A stretch of DNA of 64,000 nt from Dolomitihabitans soli (GCF_022213955.1 NZ_JAKNTW010000046.1:1-64000), one strand, 5' to 3'; shown: positions 1 to 8,930, counted from the stretch's first letter. Numbers and translations are program-made. The notes: generated from the letters alone by a model not told the origin.

Positions 1-140
1 GGCATGCGGGGGCGATCGTGTCGGGTTCGGCTGGTACGGCGCAGGCGAAGAAGGAGGCGTTGGAGAAGGTCGGGGTCCGGGTGGGGAAGACGCCCAGCGA
101 GACCGCCCGCCTCATGCGCGAGGTCATGCAGAACCGCTGA
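1..140 (+). CDS. sucD: Succinate-CoA ligase, ADP-forming, alpha subunit (3' end only)
   Basis: Only the last 46 codons are present, read in the frame beginning at base 3 and ending at a TGA at 138-140. The translation contains [20 protein letters not shown] followed by a helix rich in Lys and Glu and the end VMQNR. This is the conserved C-terminus of the SucD family, including the phosphohistidine-neighbourhood Gly/Ala-rich loop. SucCD makes ATP from succinyl-CoA in the TCA cycle in the cytoplasm. The gene runs off the left edge, so its start and the upstream sucC cannot be seen. The identification rests on the short tail and on the neighbouring DUF6350 gene, which commonly follows sucCD in actinomycetes. 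Confidence 0.85.
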   Translation, partial: HAGAIVSGSAGTAQAKKEALEKVGVRVGKTPSETARLMREVMQNR

Positions 141-277
141 ACGCGTACCGGTCACGGTGACCACCGGCCTCAGGTGGTCACCGTGACGGCATAATGTGCG
201 ATTCGCCGGTCTCAAGTAGGCGACACGCGGTGCCGCAAGGACTACCGGGGGCGTCCGGCCTGAGACCATCGACTACT

Positions 278-1936
278 GTGACGGCCCTTTTCGATCAGCT
301 GCGGACGGCCCCCCGTACCGTCCTGAGCAGACTCCCCCGGCCCGGCGTCACGGGTGACGACGACGAGGTGCGACGGCCGCTTCCCGTGTCCGGGATGCTG
401 GCCGCCGCGTGGACCCTGGGCGTGGGGCTCGCGGTGCTCACCACGCTCACCCTGGTGGGCTGGATCGCCGCCCCCAGCGGTTCCCTCGGCCCCGGCCTGC
501 CCGGCGTGTTCCGTACGGCGGCGCAGCTCTGGCTGGCGGCCCACCACGCCGGGTTCGCGATCCCGGGCGGCAGGGTCGGGCTGTTGCCCCTCGGGCTGAT
601 AGTCCTCCCCGCCTTCCTGCTGTACCGCGCGGCGCTGTGGATGGCGCGCGACGCCGATCTGCGGCTGCGGCTGCCCGCCCGGTTGCCGAAGGGCAGTTCC
701 AGGGATCTGGCGACCGCTCGCCGTCGTGCGCAGCTGGTGCTCATCGCGCAGGCGGGCATCTCACTGGCCGCGCCGTACGCGCTGCTCGCGGGCATGATCG
801 CGCTGGTCGCGCGGAACGAGATCACCCAGCCGCACATCGGCGAGGCGCTGCTCAGCCATCTGATCCTGGCGTTCCTCGCGGGGTCGCTGGCCACCGCCCG
901 GACCATCGGGCCGTGGAGCCTGATGCTCAGGCTGCTCCCCGAGCGGATGCGCGCGCTCATGCTCGGCACCGCCACCGCGTTGGTGATCATGCTGGGGGCC
1001 GGCCTGGTGCTGGTGCTCGGTGCGATCGTGGTGAACTTCGACCAGGTGCGCGAACTGTCGAACTCGCTCGCGCCCGGCTTCGTCGGCGGGCTGCTCCTCC
1101 TCCTGGTCCAGGGCCTCTACCTGCTCAACGGCGTGGTGTGGGGGATGTCCTACATCGCGGGTCCCGGCTTCGCGATCGGCACCGGAACCCTGGTGGCGCC
1201 GACCGGGGTGCAACTCGGCAACGTGCCCAGTCTGCCGGTGCTCGGCGCCCTGCCCGACGCGGGGCCCGCCTCGCCGTGGGTGATGGGCGTGCTCGCGGTG
1301 CCGTTCCTCGCGGGGGCGGTCGCCGGCCTGGTGGTGGCACGGGTCTCCGCCTCGCCGTCGTATGAGGCCGCGCCGCTGTGGGGGTTCATCTGCGGGCTCA
1401 GCACGGGTGTGGTGGCGGGCCTGCTCGCCGCGCTCTCCGGCGGCCCGCTCGGCGACGCGCGGCTCTCCACGGTGGGGCCCTCGCCCTGGGAGGTGGTGCT
1501 CTCGGTGGCCCTGGAGGTGGGCGTCGCCGCGGGGATAGCCGCCGGGATCTCCAACTGGTGGCTGGTCTTCCGGGCCGCCCGCGGGCACGCTCCCGCGCTG
1601 GCCAGGCTGGGTACGGCCGTCACCCCGGTACGCAAGGCCGGAGCCGCGATCGCGAAGGCGGCGAACAAGGTCGGCTTCGCGGAGACGCAGGAGCCCGAGC
1701 CGCCTCCCGGGCACTGGATGGACGTCACCGAGACCGACACCCAGCCCATCCCGGTGATCAGGAACGACTGGGTCGACGAGCACGCCTCGGCCGTCGCGGA
1801 GTCACTCGACCAGCCGGGACCCAGACGTGACCCGGTCGACCCCGCCCGCCCGGTCCGCCGGGACATAGTCGACGAGACCGACGACCGCGGCGGACACGTG
1901 ATCTACGTCGACCCCTACGCCTGGGACCGCGACTGA
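278..1936 (+). CDS. DUF6350 family multi-pass membrane protein
   Basis: A 552-residue membrane protein of unknown function. After a short cytoplasmic leader there are many hydrophobic segments, for example GMLAAAWTLGVGLAVLTTLT, then LIAQAGISLAAPYALLAGMI and LGTATALVIMLGAGLVLVLG, up to roughly residue 430. A hydrophilic acidic tail of about 120 residues follows. The family is confined to actinomycetes and usually lies between sucD and purN, as here. I chose the GTG at 278 (VTALFDQL) because family members begin near this point. An in-frame ATG at 194 would add 28 residues that look non-coding. Neither start has a strong Shine-Dalgarno sequence. No catalytic motif is visible. Confidence 0.85.
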   Translation: MTALFDQLRTAPRTVLSRLPRPGVTGDDDEVRRPLPVSGMLAAAWTLGVGLAVLTTLTLVGWIAAPSGSLGPGLPGVFRTAAQLWLAAHHAGFAIPGGRVGLLPLGLIVLPAFLLYRAALWMARDADLRLRLPARLPKGSSRDLATARRRAQLVLIAQAGISLAAPYALLAGMIALVARNEITQPHIGEALLSHLILAFLAGSLATARTIGPWSLMLRLLPERMRALMLGTATALVIMLGAGLVLVLGAIVVNFDQVRELSNSLAPGFVGGLLLLLVQGLYLLNGVVWGMSYIAGPGFAIGTGTLVAPTGVQLGNVPSLPVLGALPDAGPASPWVMGVLAVPFLAGAVAGLVVARVSASPSYEAAPLWGFICGLSTGVVAGLLAALSGGPLGDARLSTVGPSPWEVVLSVALEVGVAAGIAAGISNWWLVFRAARGHAPALARLGTAVTPVRKAGAAIAKAANKVGFAETQEPEPPPGHWMDVTETDTQPIPVIRNDWVDEHASAVAESLDQPGPRRDPVDPARPVRRDIVDETDDRGGHVIYVDPYAWDRD

Positions 1937-1940
1937 CCGC

Positions 1941-1994
1941 TCACGGCATGAACTGGCCGGTCACGGCATGAACTGGCCGCTTACGGCATGAACG
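1941..1994. repeat. 20-bp tandem repeat at the 3' end of the DUF4190-like gene
   Basis: The unit TCACGGCATGAACTGGCCGG occurs at 1941-1960 and 1961-1980. A third partial copy at 1981-1994 forms the stop codon and last codons (FMP-stop) of the minus-strand gene. The copies therefore duplicate the extreme 3' end of that gene, stop codon included, just beyond its end. Confidence 0.8.
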
Positions 1995-2406
1995 GGAACT
2001 GCAGCTCGCCCGGCTTGAGGAAGGGCATCCGCTGCTCCATCGAGCGCTCCAGCCGGTCCACGCACTCGGTCTGGGCGGCGACCGTGCCCGCGCCGATCTT
2101 GCACTCGCCGTAGGCGGTGAGTTCGCTGCCGAAGTAGAGCTGGAAGGCCGTCATCGCCAGGGCGACCAGCAACGCCACCGACGACATGACGACGCCGGTG
2201 ACGGCGAGACCGGAGGGCTTGCCCGCCTTGCGTGACCCGCCCACCGCACGGATGCCCGCGGTGAGGGCCACGACGCACAACACGATCCCGGCGACGGGCA
2301 ACAGCAGCGTCATGGCCACCGCTGCCAGGGCGAGCCATATCGCCCGCCGGGCGGCGGCCTCGGGGGACCGTTGTTGCCCGGTCGGAATCTGGACGGGTGT
2401 CGTCAC
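1981..2406 (-). CDS. Small DUF4190-like membrane protein
   Basis: A 141-residue protein with two hydrophobic segments: about residues 24-48 (AIWLALAAVAMTLLLPVAGI) and about residues 68-88 (LAVTGVVMSSVALLVALAMT). Between them is a short basic loop with the GGSRKAGKPSG pattern typical of DUF4190-type proteins. The C-terminal 50 residues are outside or inside the membrane and carry two cysteines (GECKIGAG and TECVDRL) that could form a disulfide. The GTG start at 2406 is preceded by GAGGAGG at good spacing. It is convergent with the DUF6350 gene and divergent from purN. The function is unknown, and the family label is by pattern only. Confidence 0.75.
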   Translation of the reverse strand: MTTPVQIPTGQQRSPEAAARRAIWLALAAVAMTLLLPVAGIVLCVVALTAGIRAVGGSRKAGKPSGLAVTGVVMSSVALLVALAMTAFQLYFGSELTAYGECKIGAGTVAAQTECVDRLERSMEQRMPFLKPGELQFPFMP

Positions 2407-2502
2407 CTGGCCTCCTCTACCTCACGTGCCCGGAGGGGCAGATACCCTGGCTTCGGTGCGCGCCAGCCGCACCTGATCGCCGTCGCCGAATGGAGCGTGT
2501 TC

Positions 2503-3123
2503 GTGTCAGACCAGGCCGCTCGGCTTGTGGTACTAGTCTCCGGTTCTGGAACCAACCTACAGGCCCTGCTGGACGCTGCGGCCGATGTCGGTTACGGGGT
2601 TCGGGTCGTGGCCGTCGGCGCCGACCGCACAGATATCGAGGGGCTGGCCCGGGCCGAGCGCGCGGGGATACCGGTGTTCGTCGAGCGGGTCGCCGATCAT
2701 CCCGATCGGCGGGCCTGGGATGAGGCGCTCGCCGCCGAGATCGCCGCCCATCGGCCCGATCTGGTGGTCTCCGCCGGTTTCATGAAGATCCTCGGCCCAC
2801 AGGTGCTCGACCGCTTCACGGTCATCAACACCCATCCCGCGCTGCTGCCGGCCTTTCCGGGCGCGCATGCCGTACGAGAGGCGCTGGCCTACGGCGTCAA
2901 GGTGACCGGTTGCACGGTGCATCTGGTCGACGCCGGGGTGGACACCGGGCCCGTGATCGCGCAGGAGGCCGTCGCCGTGTTGCCGGATGACGACGAGGCC
3001 ACGCTGCACGAGCGCATCAAGACCGTCGAGCGCCGTCTGCTCGTCGAGATCGTCGGCCGGTTCGCCCGCGAGGGCTGGACCCTGACCGGCCGTTCCGTTC
3101 ACCCAGGAAGGATCACGAAGTGA
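2503..3123 (+). CDS. purN: Phosphoribosylglycinamide formyltransferase
   Basis: PurN transfers a formyl group from 10-formyl-THF to GAR, the third step of purine synthesis. The 206-residue product shows the family landmarks in order: an N-terminal [15 protein letters not shown] phosphate-binding loop, the folate-site stretch [10 protein letters not shown], the catalytic [17 protein letters not shown] motif (Asn, His) and [20 protein letters not shown] with the catalytic Asp. The start is the GTG at 2503, with TGGAG eight bases upstream. Longer in-frame reading upstream has no family similarity. Its stop overlaps the purH start by 4 bp (GTGA), so the two are translationally coupled. Confidence 0.96.
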   Translation: MSDQAARLVVLVSGSGTNLQALLDAAADVGYGVRVVAVGADRTDIEGLARAERAGIPVFVERVADHPDRRAWDEALAAEIAAHRPDLVVSAGFMKILGPQVLDRFTVINTHPALLPAFPGAHAVREALAYGVKVTGCTVHLVDAGVDTGPVIAQEAVAVLPDDDEATLHERIKTVERRLLVEIVGRFAREGWTLTGRSVHPGRITK

Positions 3124-4664
3124 CCCGCATCGCCGTCAGGCGCGCGTTGATCGCGGTGTACGACAAGTCCGGGCTTGAGGAGCTGGCCCGTGGGCTCGAC
3201 ACCGCGGGCGTCGAGATCGTCTCGACGGGGGGTACGGCGGCGCGGATCGCGTCGTTCGGTGTGCCGGTGACGCCCGTCGAGTCGCTGACCGGCTTCCCCG
3301 AGTGCCTCGACGGCCGGGTGAAGACCCTGCACCCTCGCGTGCACGCGGGTCTGCTCGCCGACAGCGGCAACCCCGCGCACGTCAAGCAGCTCGAAGAGCT
3401 GGAGATCGAGCCGTTCGAGCTGGTCGTGGTCAACCTCTATCCGTTCAGCGAGACCGTGGCCTCGGGCGCGGCCGACGCCGAGTGCGTCGAGCAGATCGAC
3501 ATCGGCGGCCCCGCGATGATCCGCGCCGCCGCCAAGAACCACGGCACGGTGGCGGTCGTGGTCGACCCGCGCTCCTACGACGACGTGCTCACGGCCGTCG
3601 CTGAGGGGGGCTTCACCCTGCCCCAGCGGCGTCGCCTCGCCGCGGGCGCCTACGCGCACACCGCCTCCTACGACGTCGCGGTCGCCTCCTGGTTCGCCGG
3701 CGACTACGCCGGCGGGGAGGAGGAGTCGCCGGAGTTCAAGGGCGTCACCTGGCAGCGTGCGGCGGTGCTCCGCTACGGCGAGAACCCGCACCAGAAGGCC
3801 GCGCTCTACACCACGGGCGAGGGGGGCCTGGCCGGCGCCGAGCAGCTGCACGGCAAGGAGATGTCCTACAACAACTACGTGGACGCCGACGCCGCGTGGC
3901 GGGCCGCCTGGGACTTCACGGACCCGTGCGTGGCGATCATCAAGCACGCCAACCCGTGCGGCATCGCGGTCGGCGCCGACGTCGCGCAGGCGCACCGCAA
4001 GGCCCACGCCTGCGACCCGCTGTCGGCGTACGGCGGGGTCATCGCCGTCAACGGCGAGGTCACCGCCGAGCTGGCCAAGCAGATCGCGGAGATCTTCACC
4101 GAGGTGGTCGTGGCGACCGGGTTCAGCGAGGAGGGGCTCGCCGTGCTGACGGCGAAGAAGAACATCCGCCTGCTGCGCTGCCCGTCGAGGCCCGGCAACG
4201 CGACCGAGTTCCGCGGGATCGACGGCGGGCTGCTCGTCCAGACCGTCGACCGGGTCGACGCGCCCGGCGACGACCCGGCCACGTGGGAGCTCAAGACGGG
4301 ATCCGCCGTCGCCCCCGAGGTCCTCGCGGATCTGGTCTTCGCCTGGAAGGCGTGCCGGTCGGTCAAGTCCAACGCGATCCTGCTGGCCGCCGACGGGGCG
4401 ACCGTCGGGGTCGGGATGGGGCAGGTCAACCGGGTCGACTCGGCGCGGCTGGCGGTCTCACGGGCCGGCGACCGGGCGGCCGGGTCCGTCGGCGCCTCCG
4501 ACGCGTTCTTCCCCTTCGCGGACGGGCTCCAGGTGCTCGCCGAGGGCGGCGTCCGGGCCATCGTCGAACCCGGTGGCTCGGTCCGCGACGCCGAGGTGAT
4601 CGCGGCGGCCGAGGAAGCCGGGATCGCCCTGTACTTCACGGGAACGCGCCACTTCTTCCACTAG
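3120..4664 (+). CDS. purH: Bifunctional AICAR transformylase / IMP cyclohydrolase
   Basis: PurH carries out the last two steps of IMP synthesis. The 514-residue product has an N-terminal MGS-like cyclohydrolase domain (about 1-150: [42 protein letters not shown]). The C-terminal transformylase domain contains the catalytic Lys-His in [13 protein letters not shown] and the closing [10 protein letters not shown] and [14 protein letters not shown] signatures. The length is normal. The GTG start overlaps the purN stop and has AGGAAGG six to seven bases upstream. The gene is followed by two tandem hairpin-bearing repeats that may end transcription. Confidence 0.97.
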   Translation: MTRIAVRRALIAVYDKSGLEELARGLDTAGVEIVSTGGTAARIASFGVPVTPVESLTGFPECLDGRVKTLHPRVHAGLLADSGNPAHVKQLEELEIEPFELVVVNLYPFSETVASGAADAECVEQIDIGGPAMIRAAAKNHGTVAVVVDPRSYDDVLTAVAEGGFTLPQRRRLAAGAYAHTASYDVAVASWFAGDYAGGEEESPEFKGVTWQRAAVLRYGENPHQKAALYTTGEGGLAGAEQLHGKEMSYNNYVDADAAWRAAWDFTDPCVAIIKHANPCGIAVGADVAQAHRKAHACDPLSAYGGVIAVNGEVTAELAKQIAEIFTEVVVATGFSEEGLAVLTAKKNIRLLRCPSRPGNATEFRGIDGGLLVQTVDRVDAPGDDPATWELKTGSAVAPEVLADLVFAWKACRSVKSNAILLAADGATVGVGMGQVNRVDSARLAVSRAGDRAAGSVGASDAFFPFADGLQVLAEGGVRAIVEPGGSVRDAEVIAAAEEAGIALYFTGTRHFFH

Positions 4665-4671
4665 GTCCACC

Positions 4672-4840
4672 GTGCCTCGCCGCTCGTGCGGCCGTTGCCC
4701 GGCAACGGCCGCCCGAGCGGGCGTCACGGGTCTGGCGAAGCGAGGCGGCGACCGGACCGTGCCTCGCCGCTCGTGTGGCCGCTGTCCGGCAACGGCCACA
4801 CGAGCGGGTGTCACGGACCTGGCAAGCGGCGAACCGGACC
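4672..4840. repeat. Two tandem ~85-bp repeats, each with a long hairpin, after purH
   Basis: Copies start at 4672 and 4759 with GTGCCTCGCCGCTCGTG. Each contains a hairpin with a 14-bp stem, at 4681-4719 and at 4768-4806. In copy 1 the left arm is CGCTCGTGCGGCCG. In copy 2 it is CGCTCGTGTGGCCG, and the right arm carries the compensating change (CGGCCACACGAGCG), so copy 2 pairs perfectly. Copy 1 has one mismatch. There is no T-run, as is usual for actinomycete terminators. The 355-base gap 4665-5019 otherwise holds only a LacI-type site. Confidence 0.8.
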
Positions 4841-4936
4841 GACTTCCGCACGCCGCTGCGCATGCTCGCCACGATCGGCCTGCGCACGCGGCTGTTCTAC
4901 GCGGTCGGGGTGCCCCCGAAGACGGAGGCGGTGGCT

Positions 4937-4951
4937 GAGAAAACGTTTCTC
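4937..4951. promoter_or_regulatory. LacI-family operator-like palindrome
   Basis: GAGAAAACGTTTCTC is a near-perfect palindrome centred on CG, the shape typical of LacI/GalR-family operators. It lies just past the 3' end of the epimerase/oxidoreductase pair, not at a promoter. It resembles sites at 7334, 7511 and 8589 around the nearby lacI-type gene. Binding is inferred from similarity of form. Confidence 0.5.
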
Positions 4952-5019
4952 GGCGGTCGAGCGACCACCCTCCGATGGCCGTCGTGGGTCGCCCCCGGCG
5001 TGGCCGTACGCCTGGCGGG

Positions 5020-5910
5020 TCAGTCCGTGGCCAGTTCGGTGCGCCAGCTGTGGCGTGGTCGCCAGCCGAGCAGCCTCGCCGCCTTCGCGGAGCTGAAGGC
5101 GGGCAGGGTGCCGGTCAGGCCCGCGGCGGCCTGCTCGGCGCCCGGCAGGAAGCGGGGGACGAGTTCCGCGAGCGGCTGCTTCGCGAGCGCGTCGTCGGCG
5201 CCGACGAAGAAGACGGAGCCGTTGGGCACGGCGTCGGCGTTCCGCAGCCAGGCGATCACGAAGGCGGCGGCGTCTCGGGCGTCGACGTAGTTGAACAGCG
5301 ACACGGCGGCCAGTTCGGGCCGGTCGAGTCGTTCGGCGACGGTGTGGCCCATCTGGGTGTTCGCCCCCTGCCACTCCTCCGGTGAGATGACGAAGCAGGG
5401 CCGGAACAGGCCGAGGCGGAGCCGATGGCCGTCACGCGCGACGGCCATCGAGACGATGGACTCGATGAAGAGCTTGGACAGCGCGTAGGCGTTCCACGGC
5501 ATGACCGGGTGATCCTCGTCGATCGGCAGGTAGCCGGGCTGCCAGCCGTTCGGCGCGCCGTACCCGATGACGGTGGGCGAGCCGGCGGCGAGCAGGTGGG
5601 TCGCGCCCACCTCGGCCGCGGCGGTCACCACGTTGTAGGCGATGGCCGTGTTGGTGGCGAGGATGACCTCTTCCGGCGCGCTGAACGGGATCGCGATCGC
5701 GGCGAGATGGATGATCGCCTCGGGCCGGGCGGCGTGCAGCGCCTTCAGGGTGGCGTCCGGATCGGTGAGGTCGGCGTGCAGGCACGTGGCGGGCAGGTCC
5801 TCGGTGTGCACCTGGTCGATGGAGGTCACCTCGTCACCCGCGGCGGCGAGTGCTCTGACGACGCTCCGGCCGAGCCGGCCGGAGCCCCCCGTGACGGTGA
5901 TCCGCCTCAT
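5020..5910 (-). CDS. NAD-dependent epimerase/dehydratase family protein
   Basis: A 296-residue extended short-chain dehydrogenase. The N-terminal Rossmann motif is TVTGGSGRLGRSVV (TGxxGxxG). An Asp (DQVHTED) follows the second strand, as in NAD-preferring members. The Ser of AAGSPTVIG near residue 110 and the Tyr/Lys pair in YALSK near residue 143 form the catalytic triad. Such enzymes oxidise, epimerise or dehydrate sugars or nucleotide sugars, and the exact substrate is not visible. The ATG overlaps the stop of the upstream Gfo/Idh gene by 4 bp, so the pair is an operon. The setting suggests carbohydrate catabolism under the neighbouring LacI-type repressor. Confidence 0.88.
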   Translation of the reverse strand: MRRITVTGGSGRLGRSVVRALAAAGDEVTSIDQVHTEDLPATCLHADLTDPDATLKALHAARPEAIIHLAAIAIPFSAPEEVILATNTAIAYNVVTAAAEVGATHLLAAGSPTVIGYGAPNGWQPGYLPIDEDHPVMPWNAYALSKLFIESIVSMAVARDGHRLRLGLFRPCFVISPEEWQGANTQMGHTVAERLDRPELAAVSLFNYVDARDAAAFVIAWLRNADAVPNGSVFFVGADDALAKQPLAELVPRFLPGAEQAAAGLTGTLPAFSSAKAARLLGWRPRHSWRTELATD

Positions 5911-7247
5911 GCGCCCGACCGGCGGTCGTCGAGGGCCGTCCCGAGGTCGAGGTCGGCGACGTTCACCGGGGCCCCGGTGGCGAGCGAGACGTTGCCCGCG
6001 ATGCCGACCGCGACGGATCGGAGGCCGTCGCGGTAGCCGGCCGGGCGGCCGAGCGGGTCGTCGGCCGGGCCGACGAAGAGGTCGTGCAGCATGCGGATGT
6101 CGCCGCCGCCGTGCGCCCCCTCACCGTTCACGATCTCGATCTCCCGGGCCGCCTCCCAGTGCCGTTGGAGCACCAGGCGCTCGCCGGGCGCGCGGGCCGC
6201 GGCGGCCGACTCGTCGGCGGCGACGACGCTGGGGTCGAGCGCGGAGTCGATGAGCACCTCGGCACGCTCGACGACGGCGAGTTCGGCGCGGCCCTCGGTG
6301 CCGTTGACCGCGACCGTGTAGCCCTCCCACGGCGCGTGCGCGTTCAGCGAGTACGACATGGTGGCGCCGCCGGCGTAGTCGACGAGCAGGGCGAGGTTGT
6401 CCTCGATGGTGATGCCCTCGCTGAAGACGTCCTGGTCCCGCCGGTAGCCGTCGAGGTGTTCGTTGCGCAGGTAGAGCGCGTCGAGGACGGCGTCGGCGCG
6501 CATGTCCAGGCTGAACGGGTCACCGGCCGCCTCGTCCACGCTGCCCCGGGCCGGTCGTTCGCCGAGCCCCCGGCGTGCGGCGTTCTTCGCACCGTAGAAG
6601 CGCAGGTCGCCGCTCCCGTAGACACGGGTGGGCACGTCGTCGATCCACCAGTTGACCAGGTCGAAGTGATGGGAGGCCTTGTGCACGAGCAGCCCGCCGG
6701 ACTTCGCCTTCTCCCGGTGCCACCGGCGGAAGTAGTCGGCGCCGTGCTTCGTGTCGAGTGTCCACTCGAAGTGCACCGAGGTCACCGAGCCGATCGCCCC
6801 GGACCGGATCAGCTCCTTGAGGGCGCTGTTCCGGGGGGAGTAGCGGTAGTTGAAGGTGACCACGACCGAACGGCCGCTGCTCTCGCTCGCCGCCACGATC
6901 GCGCGGCAGCCGGCCGCGTCGATGGTCAGCGGCTTCTCGACGATGACGTCGGCTCCCGCGTTCAGGGCGCGGACCACCACGTCGGCGTGCGTGTGGTCGG
7001 GCGATGAGACGACGACTCGGTCGATCTTCCGCTCACTGATCATCTGGGCCAGGTCGCCGGGGGAGTACCACGCGGGCGCGGGCGCGCCGGTGGCCACGAT
7101 GCGGTCGGTGTGGTAGCGCATCCGCCCCTCGTTGACGTCGCTGATGGCCACCAGCTCCGCCACGCCTGCGTGGGCGCCGAGGATGGCGTCGATGTACATG
7201 TGGGCCCGCGATCCGGTGCCCACCAGGGCGTAACGCTGTCCTGCCAC
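5907..7247 (-). CDS. Gfo/Idh/MocA family oxidoreductase
   Basis: The 446-residue product has an N-terminal Rossmann fold (ALVGTGSRAHMYIDAI), the conserved EKPLTIDAAGCRAIV motif whose Lys is usually catalytic, then FNYRYSPRNSALKELI and a C-terminal substrate domain with HKASHHFDLVNWW, where the histidines contact substrate. Relatives oxidise sugars, inositols or glycosides with NAD(P). The start is the GTG at 7247, preceded by GGAGG at ideal spacing. The extra upstream frame reaching 7391 is not supported. It heads a two-gene operon with the epimerase (ATGA overlap) and faces a divergent LacI-type regulator. The substrate is unknown. Confidence 0.9.
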   Translation of the reverse strand: MAGQRYALVGTGSRAHMYIDAILGAHAGVAELVAISDVNEGRMRYHTDRIVATGAPAPAWYSPGDLAQMISERKIDRVVVSSPDHTHADVVVRALNAGADVIVEKPLTIDAAGCRAIVAASESSGRSVVVTFNYRYSPRNSALKELIRSGAIGSVTSVHFEWTLDTKHGADYFRRWHREKAKSGGLLVHKASHHFDLVNWWIDDVPTRVYGSGDLRFYGAKNAARRGLGERPARGSVDEAAGDPFSLDMRADAVLDALYLRNEHLDGYRRDQDVFSEGITIEDNLALLVDYAGGATMSYSLNAHAPWEGYTVAVNGTEGRAELAVVERAEVLIDSALDPSVVAADESAAAARAPGERLVLQRHWEAAREIEIVNGEGAHGGGDIRMLHDLFVGPADDPLGRPAGYRDGLRSVAVGIAGNVSLATGAPVNVADLDLGTALDDRRSGA

Positions 7248-7333
7248 TCTTTGCCTCCAGTGGTGGAGATGCCCTGGACGAGGGACCCGAAGAATGACGA
7301 TGACCACAGTAAGCCGGCCGCCGGCCGGCGGTG

Positions 7334-7348
7334 TGAAAACGATTCCTC
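7334..7348. promoter_or_regulatory. LacI-family operator-like site upstream of the oxidoreductase operon
   Basis: TGAAAACGATTCCTC has a CG-centred GAAAACGATTC core and lies 87 bases upstream of the GTG of the oxidoreductase gene, in the 321-base divergent gap 7248-7568. That gap holds no gene. With the similar site at 7511 it would let the regulator control both directions. Inferred. Confidence 0.5.
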
Positions 7349-7510
7349 GGGCTGAATCGCCATTAGAACAGGACGCCTGGTGGGGCGTCAATGGCCGGTG
7401 CGTCGTCCGGGGGCGACGAAGAACGCCTACGAACGGCGCTGACGTGCCGTTGGGCGGGTGGGGAGGCGCGAAGGCGGCGAAGACCTCCGGCGCTCGCGGT
7501 TACCATCGGT

Positions 7511-7522
7511 GAAAAGGGTTTC
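7511..7522. promoter_or_regulatory. LacI-family operator-like site upstream of the regulator gene
   Basis: GAAAAGGGTTTC, within GGTGAAAAGGGTTTCTGG, lies about 47 bases before the ATG of the LacI-type gene. It has the GAAA...TTTC symmetry of the other three sites and is a candidate autoregulatory operator. Confidence 0.4.
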
Positions 7523-7568
7523 TGGTGCTGCTCGGGGACAGCCCCCAACGACGGACGGCGGAGAACGC

Positions 7569-8579
7569 ATGGCCAAGGGCGCACGGGGCAAGTCCGCCAC
7601 CATCGTGGCGGTGGCGGAGATGGCCGGAGTATCCGTTTCCACGGTGTCCCGGGTGATGAACGGCAACTTCAAGGTGGACCCGGCGACGGCCGAGCGGGTC
7701 CGCGCGGCCGCCGCCGTGCTGAAGTACCAGCCCAGTCCGCTCGCGCGGTCGCTGGTCCTGGGCCGCACCCAGATGGTCGCGATCCTTGTCCCCGACCTGG
7801 CCAACCCGACGTTCCAGAGCGTGTTGCGCGGCCTCAGCAGGGCCGCCGCCAAGGACTCCTACCGGGTGGTGGTCGCCGACTCCACCGAGCAGACGAGCGA
7901 GGAGAGCATTCTGGCGGTGGAGTTGCGCCGCTGCTGCGACGCCCTCGTGCTGTGCGCGCCCCGGATGCCGGAGGACGAACTGCTGAGCCTGCTGCCTCAG
8001 CTGGCCCCCGTGGTGCTGATCAACCGGGACAGCCCGCGCATCTCCGCGCCGACCCTAACGGCCGACTACGAGACCGGCATCCAGCCGCTCGCCCTGCATC
8101 TCCACCAGCTCGGGCATCGCAGGATCGGCTACCTGGAAGGCAACCCGGACAGCGTGTCGAACGACCTCCGGCTGCGTGGCCTGCGGACCTTCGCCGGCGA
8201 GCATCCCGACGTCGAGCTGGTGACCATTCCCTGCGGGGTCACGTTCGAGCACGGGCACGCCGTACTGGACGCCGTGGTCGCGTCCGGGGTGACCGGCGCG
8301 CTCGCGTTCAACGACCTGGTCGCGATGGGGCTGCTCAGCGCGCTGCACGAGAAGGGCGTACGGGTTCCGGAGGAGCTCTCGGTGACCGGGTTCGACGACA
8401 TCCCGTTCGCCAGGTTCACCACACCGCCGCTGACCACCGCCTCGGTTCCCGTCGTCGAGCTCGGCGAGGAGGCGTGGAAGCGGCTGCACGCGCTGCTCCA
8501 GGACGAGAGACCCGACCACGATCTCAACTTCCGGCCCCGGATCGAGGTGCGCGGCAGCACCGGTCCGGTGCGATCGTGA
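7569..8579 (+). CDS. LacI family transcriptional regulator
   Basis: A 336-residue regulator. The N-terminal helix-turn-helix reads IVAVAEMAGVSVSTVSRVMN, followed by the hinge helix YQPSPLARSLVLGRT. The rest is a periplasmic-binding-protein-like effector domain (VAILVPDLANPTF, GHRRIGYLEGNP, ALAFNDLVAMGLL, VTGFDDIPFA). It likely represses the divergent oxidoreductase/epimerase operon and itself by binding the GAAAACGTTTC-like palindromes nearby, with a sugar as inducer. The ATG at 7569 was chosen because it starts just before the HTH and has GGCGGAG upstream. An in-frame start at 7458 would add 37 unlikely residues. Confidence 0.92.
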   Translation: MAKGARGKSATIVAVAEMAGVSVSTVSRVMNGNFKVDPATAERVRAAAAVLKYQPSPLARSLVLGRTQMVAILVPDLANPTFQSVLRGLSRAAAKDSYRVVVADSTEQTSEESILAVELRRCCDALVLCAPRMPEDELLSLLPQLAPVVLINRDSPRISAPTLTADYETGIQPLALHLHQLGHRRIGYLEGNPDSVSNDLRLRGLRTFAGEHPDVELVTIPCGVTFEHGHAVLDAVVASGVTGALAFNDLVAMGLLSALHEKGVRVPEELSVTGFDDIPFARFTTPPLTTASVPVVELGEEAWKRLHALLQDERPDHDLNFRPRIEVRGSTGPVRS

Positions 8580-8588
8580 GGGAGCAAG

Positions 8589-8599
8589 GAAACGTTTTC
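8589..8599. promoter_or_regulatory. LacI-family operator-like site downstream of the regulator gene
   Basis: GAAACGTTTTC lies ten bases after the regulator's stop codon and about 145 bases before a small membrane-protein gene. It is a CG-centred palindrome like the one at 4937. It could control the small downstream gene or act as an auxiliary looping operator. Confidence 0.45.
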
Positions 8600-8733
8600 A
8601 CAGTCGATTTTCTCGAACGGCTCCACACCAGGCAGCTGGTCAGGAGAAATGTCTTAGTTTTAGTGGTTGCATGTGGTCTGCGTGGTTAACCTGTGGTGGT
8701 CCATCCCCGCACCCATCCCCCGGAGTCCCTTCC

Positions 8734-8919
8734 ATGGCCATGATCGACCCCGTCCTGCAGACTCTCCTGATCATGCACGGATACACCAACAGCCCGTACG
8801 GACTGATCATGCTGGCGTTCCTCGCCGCCTATCTCGGCGGGCTCGTCATGGAGCGCATCCCGTTCACCAGGCGGATCATCGAGCGGCGTGAGGCGGCGGC
8901 CAGGGAGAGCGGCCAATAG
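8734..8919 (+). CDS. Small single-pass membrane protein (61 aa)
   Basis: The protein begins [19 protein letters not shown]. It has one clear transmembrane helix ([18 protein letters not shown]) and ends in a strongly charged cytoplasmic tail ([20 protein letters not shown]). A GGAG sits ten bases before the ATG at 8734. It is 11 bases upstream of folD on the same strand, so the two may be cotranscribed. I do not recognise the family. A short membrane anchor or modulator is possible, but nothing shows a function. Confidence 0.6.
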   Translation: MAMIDPVLQTLLIMHGYTNSPYGLIMLAFLAAYLGGLVMERIPFTRRIIERREAAARESGQ

Positions 8920-8930
8920 GATGGTTTGAC

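Noticed and set aside
4800-4960. Possible remnant of a gene (FRTPLRMLATIGLRTRLFYA) between purH and the epimerase
   Set aside because: No start codon or ribosome site, and the reading frame continues from antisense-like sequence inside purH. No family was recognised.
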